From Pseudomonas spelaei (GTDB lineage Bacteria > Pseudomonadota > Gammaproteobacteria > Pseudomonadales > Pseudomonadaceae): 64,000 bases of DNA. Below are positions 1 through 10,705 of the stretch, piece after piece; positions within the stretch are counted from its first letter, which is position 1; every line of letters starts with the position of its first letter. Made by a program: the position numbers and the translations under genes. The notes below the pieces were generated by a model. That model made no database searches. It was not told the DNA's origin and saw nothing but the letters and a program-made list of their open reading frames with translations. The stretch lies in assembly GCF_009724245.1 (NCBI RefSeq), contig NZ_WNNK01000012.1:1-64000 (forward strand), in the 5' to 3' direction.

Positions 1-117
1 GGCGCGGGGCAAGGAAAATCAGACACCCGGCGGGCATAGAACGTCTACCTGTCAGAATTGACAGTGGCGACGAATGGTCGCCAACGAGGCGGCGGGTTGG
101 CCGGTGTTGAGTTGGGG

Positions 118-1950
<1,833 letters not shown>

Positions 1951-1984
1951 GGTGGTCACCCTCTATTTTATTGTTGTTATGAGG

Positions 1985-2088
1985 CTGTAGCCGCTGCCGA
2001 GGCACGAGGCTGCGATGCGTGTCCGCAGGACCGCCCCAAGGGCCGCTACGCGACCCATCGCAGCCTCGTGCCTCGGCAGCGGCTACAG
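1985..2088. repeat. REP-type inverted repeat, copy 1 (33-bp arms)
   Basis: Two perfectly complementary 33-base arms (1985-2017 and 2056-2088) containing CCGCTGCCGAGGCACGAGG surround a 38-base centre. A second copy with nearly the same arms lies at 8247-8338, so the pair brackets the importer operon. Likely a REP/MITE-type element as is common in the P. fluorescens group; as RNA it would fold into a long hairpin. Confidence 0.85.
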
Positions 2089-2108
2089 GGTGGAGCCCGA
2101 AAAAGTTT

Positions 2109-2188
2109 ATTCAGTGTTGTTCAGAACTGTTCATTGTCAACCCGGCAGTTGTTCAATTGTTCAGTGCGATATGTTCATTTCTGTTCAG
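2109..2188 (+). promoter_or_regulatory. Array of TGTTCA hexamers: candidate activator-binding sites
   Basis: Six exact TGTTCA hexamers start at 2119, 2129, 2151, 2159, 2173 and 2183, with a degenerate TATTCA at 2109. They form pairs spaced 10, 8 and 10 bases, about one helical turn. They end roughly 55 bases upstream of the -24 element, the usual place for enhancer sites of a sigma-54 activator. Likely bound by the divergently encoded activator. Confidence 0.6.
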
Positions 2189-2241
2189 GAGTGAATTCAC
2201 CTTTTTGCTCAATCCATTGATCCGCCTGAGTTTTAAGCTTC

Positions 2242-2257
2242 TGGCACGAAACTCGCT
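2242..2257 (+). promoter_or_regulatory. Candidate sigma-54 (-24/-12) promoter of the importer operon
   Basis: TGGCACGAAACTCGCT carries GG at 2243-2244 and GC at 2255-2256, with the required 10 bases between them. It matches the consensus TGGCACG-N4-TTGCW except for one base in the -12 element. It lies about 46 bases before the first importer gene, and the neighbouring gene encodes a GAFTGA-bearing sigma-54 activator. Confidence 0.65.
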
Positions 2258-2302
2258 CTGCTCTTTCGCCAGCACTCTTCCAATAATAAAAAAGGGCATG
2301 TC

Positions 2303-3397
2303 ATGTCATTGACCCTGGAACATGTCACTCGTGTTGTCGAAGGCCAGACCTGGATCGACGATGCCAACCTGCGTTTCGAGGCCGGTTCGTTCAACGTCCT
2401 GCTGGGCCGCACGCTGTCCGGCAAGACCAGCCTGATGCGCCTGATGGCCGGCCTGGACAAGCCCGATAGCGGGCGCATCCTGATGAATGGCGTCGATGTC
2501 ACCCGGCAACCGGTGCGTCTGCGCAACGTGTCGATGGTCTACCAGCAATTCATCAACTACCCGACCATGACCGTGTTCGAGAATATCGCCTCGCCGCTGC
2601 GCCAGGCCGGGGTCTCGGCGGAGCTGATCCAGAGCAAGGTGCTGGAGACCGCAAAGATGCTGCGCATCGAGAAGTTCCTGCAGCGTCACCCCCTGGAGCT
2701 TTCCGGTGGCCAGCAGCAACGCACGGCCATGGCTCGGGCGCTGGTCAAGGATGCGGAGCTGATTCTGTTCGACGAGCCACTGGTGAACCTCGACTACAAA
2801 CTGCGCGAAGAGCTGCGCCAGGAAATGCGCGAGCTGTTCAAGGCACGGCATACCATCGCCATCTACGCCACCACCGAACCCAACGAAGCCCTGGCCCTGG
2901 GTGGCACCACAACGATTCTCCACGAAGGCCGGGTGATCCAGAGCGGCAAGGCCGCCGAGGTTTATCACCAGCCGCAAACCGTATTGGCCGCCGAGCTGTT
3001 TTCCGAACCGCCGATCAATCTGATGCCGGGGCGCATCAGCGGTAATGAAGTGAGCTTCGCCAACTTCGTACACTTCCCGCTGAACGTTGATCTGCGACCT
3101 ATTGGTGACGGTGAGTTTCGTTTTGGCGTGCGCCCCAGCCATATCAGCCTGGTGCCGAGCAATGATGACGATCTGGAACTGGCGGTGACCGTGGAAGTCG
3201 CGGAAATCAGTGGTTCGGAAACCTTCCTGCATGTACGCAGCGAGCATTTCCTGCTGGTGCTGCACTTGCCCGGGGTTCATGAGTACGACGTCGACGCGCC
3301 GATTCGCATCTACATCCCCACCCACAAACTGTTTGTGTTCGATGGTCAGGGACGTTTGGTCCAGGCGCCCGGACGACGTGTCGCGAGGGTTGCCTGA
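2303..3397 (+). CDS. glpS: ABC transporter ATPase 1, GlpS-like (glycerol-type importer)
   Basis: Cytoplasmic nucleotide-binding subunit of 364 residues in the MalK/UgpC class. Visible motifs: Walker A GRTLSGKT (35-42), Q-loop around Q81-Q82, a perfect LSGGQ signature (133-137) and Walker B LILFDE (153-158), followed by a C-terminal TOBE-like half. The switch histidine is absent: the usual TH-D-Q is T-T-E-P, with Thr191 where His is expected. First gene of a six-gene operon whose order (ATPase, ATPase, permease, permease, small membrane protein, large binding protein) matches Rhizobium glpSTPQUV. An AAGGG ribosome site precedes the start, and the stop overlaps the next gene by one base. Glycerol is inferred from operon order; another polyol is possible. 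Confidence 0.85.
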   Translation: MSLTLEHVTRVVEGQTWIDDANLRFEAGSFNVLLGRTLSGKTSLMRLMAGLDKPDSGRILMNGVDVTRQPVRLRNVSMVYQQFINYPTMTVFENIASPLRQAGVSAELIQSKVLETAKMLRIEKFLQRHPLELSGGQQQRTAMARALVKDAELILFDEPLVNLDYKLREELRQEMRELFKARHTIAIYATTEPNEALALGGTTTILHEGRVIQSGKAAEVYHQPQTVLAAELFSEPPINLMPGRISGNEVSFANFVHFPLNVDLRPIGDGEFRFGVRPSHISLVPSNDDDLELAVTVEVAEISGSETFLHVRSEHFLLVLHLPGVHEYDVDAPIRIYIPTHKLFVFDGQGRLVQAPGRRVARVA

Positions 3398-4494
3398 TGG
3401 CCGAAATCCATTTGCAGAACCTGGCCCACAGCTACAGCCTTACGCCAGCAGGCCCTGAGGACTATGCCATTCGTGAAATGAACCACATCTGGGAGCAGGG
3501 TGGCGCCTACGCCTTGCTCGGCCCCTCAGGCTGCGGTAAGTCGACCCTGCTCAATATCATCTCCGGCCTGCTCAGCCCATCCGAAGGCCAGGTGCTGTTC
3601 GACAGCAAGGTGGTCAATGACCTGACCCCGGAGAAGCGCAACATTGCCCAGGTGTTCCAGTTCCCGGTGGTGTACGACACCATGACGGTGTTCGACAACC
3701 TGGCGTTTCCCCTGCGCAATCAGGGGCTGGGCGAGGCGAAAGTCCACAGCAAGGTGCAGGAAATCGCCGAAGTCCTCGACCTGCAAAGCCTGTTGAGCAA
3801 AAAAGCCCGCAACCTCACCGCTGACGAGAAGCAGAAAGTCTCCATGGGCCGCGGGCTGGTACGCGACGACGTCTCGGCGATCCTGTTTGACGAACCGCTG
3901 ACGGTGATCGACCCACACCTGAAGTGGAAGCTGCGGCGCAAACTCAAGCAGATCCACGAGCAATTCAACATCACCATGGTCTACGTCACCCACGACCAGT
4001 TGGAGGCCTCGACCTTCGCCGACAAGATCGCGGTGATGTACGGCGGACAGATTGTGCAGTTCGGCACGCCCCGGGAGTTGTTCGAGCGGCCGAGCCATAC
4101 CTTTGTCGGTTATTTCATCGGCAGTCCTGGGATGAATCTGATTGAAGTGCAGGCGGAGGCGGGCGGTGTGAGGTTTGCAGGCACCCATCTGGCATTGTCC
4201 GAGGCGTTGCAGCAGCGGATCGCAGAAACGGACTACAAGAAGCTGCAGGTCGGCATTCGCCCGGAGTTTATCCATGTGTGGGACGAGCCCTATGCCGACG
4301 CGCTGCAAGCGCAGGTGGTTCACGTCGAAGACCTCGGTACTTACAAGATCATGACCCTGGACCTGGACGGTGCACCCTTGAAAGTACGCCTGGCCGAAGA
4401 CAAGCCGGTGCCTGAAAGCCAGGCGTCCATCAGTTTCCCGGCGCAATGGCTGATGGTGTATGCCGATGACTACCTGCTCGAGGTGCTGCCATGA
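3397..4494 (+). CDS. glpT: ABC transporter ATPase 2, GlpT-like (glycerol-type importer)
   Basis: Second ATPase of the importer, 365 residues. It has Walker A GPSGCGKS (42-49), Q-loop Gln88, Walker B ILFDE ending at Glu166, and a normal switch histidine (His199 in VYVTHDQ). Its signature motif is degenerate, with LTADE (140-144) in place of LSGGQ. It therefore complements GlpS, which has LSGGQ but lacks the switch histidine, so the two probably pair as an asymmetric heterodimer. Not to be confused with the glycerol-3-phosphate antiporter that is also called GlpT. The start overlaps the glpS stop by one base; the stop overlaps glpP by four. Confidence 0.85.
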   Translation: MAEIHLQNLAHSYSLTPAGPEDYAIREMNHIWEQGGAYALLGPSGCGKSTLLNIISGLLSPSEGQVLFDSKVVNDLTPEKRNIAQVFQFPVVYDTMTVFDNLAFPLRNQGLGEAKVHSKVQEIAEVLDLQSLLSKKARNLTADEKQKVSMGRGLVRDDVSAILFDEPLTVIDPHLKWKLRRKLKQIHEQFNITMVYVTHDQLEASTFADKIAVMYGGQIVQFGTPRELFERPSHTFVGYFIGSPGMNLIEVQAEAGGVRFAGTHLALSEALQQRIAETDYKKLQVGIRPEFIHVWDEPYADALQAQVVHVEDLGTYKIMTLDLDGAPLKVRLAEDKPVPESQASISFPAQWLMVYADDYLLEVLP

Positions 4495-5357
4495 ACAAGG
4501 TGCAGAACAACAAGGCCTGGTGGCTGGTGCTGCCAGTGTTTTTGCTGGTGGCCTTCAGCGCGGTGATCCCGATGATGACCGTGGTCAACTATTCGGTGCA
4601 GGACATTTTCGATCAGTCCAGTCGCTATTTCGTCGGCGCCGACTGGTACAAACAGGTGTTGCTGGACCCCAGGCTGCATGATTCGCTGCTGCGCCAATTC
4701 ATCTATTCGGCCTGCGTGCTGCTGATCGAGATTCCCCTCGGGATCGCCATCGCCCTGACCATGCCCACCAAGGGCCGTTGGTCGTCGCTGGTGCTGATCG
4801 TGATGGCCATCCCGCTGCTGATCCCGTGGAACGTGGTGGGCACCATCTGGCAGATCTTTGGCCGGGCCGATATCGGCTTGCTCGGTTCCACACTCAACGC
4901 CATGGGCATCAGCTACAACTACGCGGCCAATACCATGGACGCCTGGGTCACGGTGCTGGTGATGGATGTCTGGCACTGGACGTCCCTGGTGGCGCTGCTG
5001 TGTTTCTCGGGGCTGCGGGCGATTCCGGATGTGTACTACCAGGCGGCACGGATCGATCGGGCCTCCAGTTGGGCGGTATTCCGACATATTCAGTTGCCGA
5101 AGTTGAAGAGCGTACTGTTGATCGCGGTGATGCTGCGGTTCATGGACAGTTTCATGATCTACACCGAGCCGTTTGTACTGACCGGCGGTGGACCGGGCAA
5201 TGCCACCACCTTCCTGAGTCAGACCTTGACCCAAATGGCTGTAGGGCAATTCGACTTGGGCCCGGCGGCGGCGTTTTCCCTGGTGTACTTCCTGATCATC
5301 CTGCTGGTGTCCTGGCTGTTCTACACCGCCATGACCCATTCCGACGCCAACCGCTGA
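4491..5357 (+). CDS. glpP: ABC transporter permease, GlpP-like
   Basis: Inner-membrane permease of 288 residues with about six hydrophobic segments, the first at residues 10-30. Near residues 182-201 the stretch PDVYYQAARIDRASSWAVFR is the EAA loop that docks onto the ATPase subunits in the MalF/UgpA family. The start overlaps the preceding ATPase gene by four bases (ATGA), implying translational coupling. Together with the next gene it would form the transmembrane channel of the importer. Substrate assignment rests on operon order only. Confidence 0.85.
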   Translation: MNKVQNNKAWWLVLPVFLLVAFSAVIPMMTVVNYSVQDIFDQSSRYFVGADWYKQVLLDPRLHDSLLRQFIYSACVLLIEIPLGIAIALTMPTKGRWSSLVLIVMAIPLLIPWNVVGTIWQIFGRADIGLLGSTLNAMGISYNYAANTMDAWVTVLVMDVWHWTSLVALLCFSGLRAIPDVYYQAARIDRASSWAVFRHIQLPKLKSVLLIAVMLRFMDSFMIYTEPFVLTGGGPGNATTFLSQTLTQMAVGQFDLGPAAAFSLVYFLIILLVSWLFYTAMTHSDANR

Positions 5358-5367
5358 GGCCGCCATC

Positions 5368-6168
<801 letters not shown>

Positions 6169-6178
6169 GGAGTCGATG

Positions 6179-6451
6179 ATGGAATGGATGGCCTGGACCA
6201 CCCCGACTGCATTGTTCTTTGTCGCCATTGCCCTGTTGCTCACGGGCATGACCACGTGGGAACTGCGTTCGCCGAGTATTCCCCGGCGCGGTTTTTTACC
6301 GATCAGCACCACCCGTGGTGATCGCTTGTTTATCGGTCTTCTCGGCAGCGCCTACCTGCATTTGCTGGTGATTGGCGTAACCGGCTGGAGCATCTGGGTA
6401 GCGTCCGCGCTGTCTCTGGTGTGGCTGTTGTCTGTGATGCGCTGGGGCTAG
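6179..6451 (+). CDS. glpU: Small membrane protein, GlpU/DUF2160-like
   Basis: A 90-residue hydrophobic protein with about three membrane segments (around 8-25, 47-66 and 68-86), of the DUF2160 type that accompanies glycerol-type ABC importers. The exact function is not established; an accessory role in the membrane complex is inferred from conserved placement between permease and binding protein. Two adjacent ATGs exist (6176 and 6179); 6179 gives about 8 bases from the GAGG ribosome site and the typical MEWMAW beginning. Confidence 0.75.
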   Translation: MEWMAWTTPTALFFVAIALLLTGMTTWELRSPSIPRRGFLPISTTRGDRLFIGLLGSAYLHLLVIGVTGWSIWVASALSLVWLLSVMRWG

Positions 6452-6496
6452 TGGCCGGGTCTGGCATCCCCATCTGAACTTAACCAGGAGGTCTCT

Positions 6497-8239
6497 ATGT
6501 TCGATAAAAACAATAAGCTGCGACATAGCATTTCATTGGCCGCCGTACTGGCCCTCAGCGGCCTGAGCGCCACGGCCTGGGCCGATGCTTACGAAGACGC
6601 CGCGAAAAAATGGATCGGCAGCGAGTTCAAACCGTCGACCCTCACCGAAGCCCAGCAACTCGATGAGTTGAAGTGGTTTATCAAGGCATCCGAGCCGTTT
6701 CGTGGGATGAAGATCAACGTGGTGTCGGAAACCCTCACCACCCACGAGTACGAGTCCAAGGTGCTGGCCAAGGCCTTCAGTGAAATCACCGGGATCAAGC
6801 TGACCCACGACCTGCTGCAGGAAGGCGACGTGGTGGAAAAGCTGCAGACCCAGATGCAGTCCGACAAGAACATCTATGACGGCTGGGTCAACGACTCGGA
6901 CCTGATCGGCACGCACTTTCGCTATGGCAAGACCGAATCCATCACCGACCTGATGGCCAATGAAGGTAAGGACTTCACCTCGCCGACCCTGGATATCAAG
7001 GACTTCATTGGTATCTCGTTTACCACCGCGCCGGACGGCAAGATCTATCAATTGCCCGACCAGCAGTTTGCCAACCTGTACTGGTTCCGTGCCGACTGGT
7101 TCGAGCGGCCGGAGCTGAAAGCCAAGTTCAAGGAAAAGTACGGCTACGACTTGGGCGTGCCGGTGAACTGGTCGGCGTATGAGGACATTGCCAAGTTCTT
7201 CAGTGAAGACGTCAAGGAGATCGACGGCAAGCGTGTCTACGGGCACATGGATTACGGCAAGAAGGACCCATCCCTGGGCTGGCGCTTCACCGATGCCTGG
7301 TTCTCCATGGCCGGCGGCGGTGACAAGGGCCTGCCTAACGGCCTGCCGGTGGACGAGTGGGGCATTCGGGTCGAGGATTGCCATCCGGTGGGTTCCAGCG
7401 TGACCCGTGGCGGCGACACCAACGGCCCGGCGGCGGTGTTTGCCACGCAGAAGTATGTCGACTGGCTGCGGGCCTATGCGCCACCGGAGGCGGCGGGTAT
7501 GACCTTCTCCGAATCCGGCCCGGTGCCGTCCCAGGGCAATATCGCCCAGCAGATCTTCTGGTACACCGCGTTTACCGCGGACATGACCAAACCGGGCTTG
7601 CCGGTGGTGAACGCCGACGGCACGCCGAAATGGCGCATGGCGCCATCTCCCGTCGGGCCCTATTGGGAAAAGGGCATGAAGAAGGGTTATCAGGACGTGG
7701 GTTCGTGGACCTTCCTCAAGTCGACGCCTGAAAAGCAAAAACTCGCGGCCTGGCTCTATGCGCAGTTTGTGACCTCGAAAACCGTATCGCTGAAGAAAAC
7801 CATTGTGGGCCTGACACCGATCCGCGAATCCGACATCAACTCCCAGGCCATGACCGACCTGGCGCCGAAACTCGGTGGCCTGGTGGAGTTCTACCGCAGC
7901 CCGGCCCGTGTGGAGTGGACCCCGACCGGGACCAACGTGCCGGACTACCCGCGGCTGGCGCAATTGTGGTGGAGCCATATCTCGGAAGCCGCCAGCGGCG
8001 AGAAGACCCCGCAACAGGCGCTGGATGGCCTGGCCAAGGACCAGGATGCCATCATGACCCGGCTGGAGCGCTCCAAGGTGCAGCCTGTTTGCGGGCCGAA
8101 GATGAACCCGGAGCGGGATGCACAATACTGGTTTGATCAGCCAGGCGCACCGAAGCCGAAGTTGGCGAACGAGAAGCCCAAGGGCGAAACGGTCAGTTAT
8201 AACGACTTGCTCAAGTCGTGGGAGGCGGCGCGTAAATAG
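6497..8239 (+). CDS. glpV: ABC transporter periplasmic binding protein, GlpV-like
   Basis: Solute-binding protein of 580 residues, much longer than ordinary sugar-binding proteins (about 400-450) but in keeping with GlpV-type proteins. It begins with a Sec signal peptide: charged start, hydrophobic core SLAAVLALSGLSATA, and probable cleavage after AWA at about residue 29. A strong AGGAGG ribosome site precedes ATG 6497, fitting the need for excess binding protein. Last gene of the operon; the second REP copy begins 8 bases after its stop and may protect or terminate the transcript. Proposed ligand glycerol or a related polyol, from operon type only. Confidence 0.85.
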   Translation: MFDKNNKLRHSISLAAVLALSGLSATAWADAYEDAAKKWIGSEFKPSTLTEAQQLDELKWFIKASEPFRGMKINVVSETLTTHEYESKVLAKAFSEITGIKLTHDLLQEGDVVEKLQTQMQSDKNIYDGWVNDSDLIGTHFRYGKTESITDLMANEGKDFTSPTLDIKDFIGISFTTAPDGKIYQLPDQQFANLYWFRADWFERPELKAKFKEKYGYDLGVPVNWSAYEDIAKFFSEDVKEIDGKRVYGHMDYGKKDPSLGWRFTDAWFSMAGGGDKGLPNGLPVDEWGIRVEDCHPVGSSVTRGGDTNGPAAVFATQKYVDWLRAYAPPEAAGMTFSESGPVPSQGNIAQQIFWYTAFTADMTKPGLPVVNADGTPKWRMAPSPVGPYWEKGMKKGYQDVGSWTFLKSTPEKQKLAAWLYAQFVTSKTVSLKKTIVGLTPIRESDINSQAMTDLAPKLGGLVEFYRSPARVEWTPTGTNVPDYPRLAQLWWSHISEAASGEKTPQQALDGLAKDQDAIMTRLERSKVQPVCGPKMNPERDAQYWFDQPGAPKPKLANEKPKGETVSYNDLLKSWEAARK

Positions 8240-8246
8240 GTGTGTT

Positions 8247-8338
8247 CTGTAGCCGCTGCCGAGGCACGAGGCTGTGATGCGGTCCGCAGGACCGACCTCT
8301 TCAACCCATCACAGCCTCGTGCCTCGGCAGCGGCTACA
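8247..8338. repeat. REP-type inverted repeat, copy 2
   Basis: Same long-armed inverted repeat as at 1985-2088, with arms 8247-8279 and 8307-8338 and a diverged centre. It fills the gap between the importer operon and the convergent antitoxin gene and could act as a bidirectional terminator or mRNA-stabilising hairpin. Confidence 0.85.
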
Positions 8339-8340
8339 CA

Positions 8341-8655
8341 TCAGGTCAATGCTGCCAGACGCTCGACGGTTTCCGGAAATTTCGCTACCAATCGGATCAG
8401 CGTGGCTGCTTGGGCATTCGGTGTTGCCCTCCCTTGCTCCCAGTTCTCCAGTGTCCGTGTGTTGGTCCGCAGGTACATGGCAAATACCGACCGGGACAGG
8501 TTCAGTTGTTGACGCACCGCCACCACCTCTTCGGCGGTGAGTGGCGCCAGTTTGTTCAGGTGTACCTTGTGGGTACGCAGGGTGACTTTACCCTGGCGCT
8601 CATCTGCCAGGGCCTCGAGGCCTTCGACCAATTCTGAAAAGATGTCACGTTTCAT
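8341..8655 (-). CDS. Antitoxin, HigA/NadS-like XRE-family HTH protein
   Basis: DNA-binding protein of 104 residues. The middle-to-C-terminal part (about 40-85) is an XRE-type helix-turn-helix: VRQQLNLSRSVFAMYLRTNT followed by LENWEQGRATP, a typical recognition-helix ending. The gene overlaps the upstream toxin gene by 11 bases, so the two are translated together with the toxin first, as in higBA-type modules. Expected to bind and neutralise the toxin and repress the shared promoter. Exact family (HigA versus NadS-like) was not resolved by eye. Confidence 0.8.
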   Translation of the reverse strand: MKRDIFSELVEGLEALADERQGKVTLRTHKVHLNKLAPLTAEEVVAVRQQLNLSRSVFAMYLRTNTRTLENWEQGRATPNAQAATLIRLVAKFPETVERLAALT

Positions 8656-9001
8656 GGGGTGTTCTCTCTTTGATTTCCCTGTCCAGCATCTGTTTGAGGG
8701 CTTTTTTGTGAGGTGGGGTTAAATCGTCCTGCTCATGTTTGCCGTACAAGGTAAACAGCCAGAATTGTGTGCCGCCCGACCACCAGTAATAAATGACCCG
8801 CAGGCCACCGCGTTTGCCCTTGTTTCGTCGTTCATCAACAAAGCGAACCTTGCGTAGCCCGCCAGTCCCCTCGATCACGTCACCCGCTTGCGGGTTTCTC
8901 ATCAACGCCTGTTGAAAACCGTGAAAAAGCTCGTCACTCAGATAGTCCCTGCGATACCGCTCAAAGGGCGGCAGTTCGATAAATAGAGCATCCATGTTCA
9001 T
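8645..9001 (-). CDS. Toxin, RelE/HigB-like
   Basis: Basic protein of 118 residues resembling RelE/HigB2-type toxins: a GDVIEGTGGLRKVRF core, the basic stretch RRNKGKRGGLRVIYYWW, and YGKHEQDDLTP near the C-terminus. Such toxins inhibit translation by cutting mRNA, usually on the ribosome. I start at 9001 (MNMDALF); an upstream in-frame ATG at 9079 would add 26 residues unlike the family. An AGG lies six bases before ATG 9001. A short inverted repeat with ATACG/CGTAT arms (9000-9016) overlaps the start and could be an operator. Confidence 0.75.
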   Translation of the reverse strand: MNMDALFIELPPFERYRRDYLSDELFHGFQQALMRNPQAGDVIEGTGGLRKVRFVDERRNKGKRGGLRVIYYWWSGGTQFWLFTLYGKHEQDDLTPPHKKALKQMLDREIKERTPHET

Positions 9002-9190
9002 ACGTAGCCTGCGTATAGTTTGGTGGCCCATCTGCAATGGGTCAAGTGACCCGGCTGTGGGATCTTTCCTAAAGCGCAAACACCATACGGGCGACTCTGG
9101 CGGGTAGATGCCAGATGGGGAGGCATCTCAGTGAGGAATATTCCTTGAGTGAAGTGGGGGAACAAAACCATCCTCCCAGAAACGCAAAAC

Positions 9191-9215
9191 GGCACCCGAA
9201 GGTGCCGTTCTTTTT
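9191..9215. terminator. Bidirectional hairpin between nuoN and the toxin gene
   Basis: Stem GGCACC/GGTGCC with a CGAA loop at 9191-9206. On the plus strand it is followed by GTTCTTTTT; on the minus strand, where nuoN ends 29 bases earlier, by the shorter GTTTTGC. Probable end of the nuo operon. Confidence 0.65.
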
Positions 9216-9234
9216 ACTGCTTGCCGCTAAGCGA

Positions 9235-10698
9235 TCAACCCGCCATCACCGCATGCTGCACCAGGGTGAGCAACGGTTGTGGGTAGACACCCAGGAAGAA
9301 CGCCAGCAGGGCGATTGCCAGCAGCATTACGCCGCCTGCTTTCTGTTCCCAGTGCAACTCGGCATCCACACGGCGCAGGTTTGGCTCGATCAGGTACAGG
9401 GTCACCATCACGCGCAGGTAGTAGAAGACGCCAATGGCGCTACCCAGTACCAGGGATGCAACCAACCACCATTCGTGGGCTTCAACACCGGTCGCCACAA
9501 TGTAGAACTTGCCGATGAAGCCAGCGGTCAGCGGGATACCGGCCAGGGACAGCATCATCACGGTCAGCACGGCGGTCAGGTACGGACGGCGCCAGAACAG
9601 GCCGCGGTATTCGTACAAGGCGTCGGCGTCACGGCCTTTATAAGGCGAGGACATCAGGGTGATCACACCGAACGCACCGAGGCTGGTGATCACGTAGGTG
9701 ACCAGATAGACACCGATGGCTTCCATCGCCAGGCCTTTGCTCGCCACCAGGGCGATCAGCAGGTAACCGAAGTGGGCGATGGACGAATAACCCAGCAGAC
9801 GCTTGAGGTTGTTCTGGGTCAGCGCCAGCAGGTTACCGAACAGGATCGAGGCAATAGCGATGATGGTCAGCACGTTGCTGAGCACGCCGGTATTGGCCGC
9901 AGGGGAGATCTGGAACAGACGCACCATCACGGCAAACACGGCGACTTTCGACGCGGTAGCCAGGAACGCGGCCACCGGCGCCGGGGCGCCTTCGTACACG
10001 TCCGGGGTCCACAGGTGGAAGGGCACCAGCGACAGCTTGAACGCCAGGCCGATCAGCATCATGGCCAGGCCCAGTTGGGCGATTGGCGCAGGGCTGCCGG
10101 AAGCTGCCAGGGCGTGACCGATGCCGCTGAAGCTCAGGCTGCCGGCTTCTGCGTACAGCAGGGCCATACCGAACAACAGGAACGCGGAGCCGGCGGCCGA
10201 CAGCACCATGTACTTGATGCCGGCTTCCAGGGAGCGCTTGTTGAAGAAGGCATAAGCCACCAGGCCGTAGACCGGGATCGACAGCAGTTCCAGGCCGATG
10301 AACAAGCCGGCCAGGTGCTGCGCGCTGACCAGTACGATACCGCCGGTAGCCGCCAGCAGGATCAACAGGTACAGCTCTTCCTTGTTGCCCGGGTAACCGG
10401 TGCCGCCTTCGCCGAGGTAGGCGTGGGCGAGGGTGACGCAGGCCAGGGTGGCGACGAGGATCAACGCGATATACAGCAGCGCGAAATCATCGACCATCAA
10501 CAGCGGAGTGACCGCCAGCGGTGCGACCTTGAGTGCCGGGATAATCGACAGCAAGGCCAGGTTCAAACCTGCCACGGAAACCAGGAAGGTCTGTGAGTGG
10601 TTGCGGCGCCATGCGATCGCCAGCATCACCACCACAACGGTGAGGCTGGAGATCAGCAGCGGCGCAAGCGCGATAAAGTGTTGGATCGTGAATTCCAT
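9235..10698 (-). CDS. nuoN: NADH-quinone oxidoreductase subunit N
   Basis: Membrane-arm subunit of respiratory complex I (487 residues), one of three antiporter-like subunits that translocate protons. About 14 hydrophobic segments run through the protein; conserved features include the lysine-bearing segment LAFKLSLVPFHLWTPDVYEG and RLLGYSSIAHFGYLL. The start at ATG 10698 (MEFTIQHF) is preferred over the longer open frame to 10830, which would overlap nuoM and lacks family-like sequence. Last gene of the operon, 7 bases after nuoM. Confidence 0.95.
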   Translation of the reverse strand: MEFTIQHFIALAPLLISSLTVVVVMLAIAWRRNHSQTFLVSVAGLNLALLSIIPALKVAPLAVTPLLMVDDFALLYIALILVATLACVTLAHAYLGEGGTGYPGNKEELYLLILLAATGGIVLVSAQHLAGLFIGLELLSIPVYGLVAYAFFNKRSLEAGIKYMVLSAAGSAFLLFGMALLYAEAGSLSFSGIGHALAASGSPAPIAQLGLAMMLIGLAFKLSLVPFHLWTPDVYEGAPAPVAAFLATASKVAVFAVMVRLFQISPAANTGVLSNVLTIIAIASILFGNLLALTQNNLKRLLGYSSIAHFGYLLIALVASKGLAMEAIGVYLVTYVITSLGAFGVITLMSSPYKGRDADALYEYRGLFWRRPYLTAVLTVMMLSLAGIPLTAGFIGKFYIVATGVEAHEWWLVASLVLGSAIGVFYYLRVMVTLYLIEPNLRRVDAELHWEQKAGGVMLLAIALLAFFLGVYPQPLLTLVQHAVMAG

Positions 10699-10705
10699 AG
10701 CGCTC

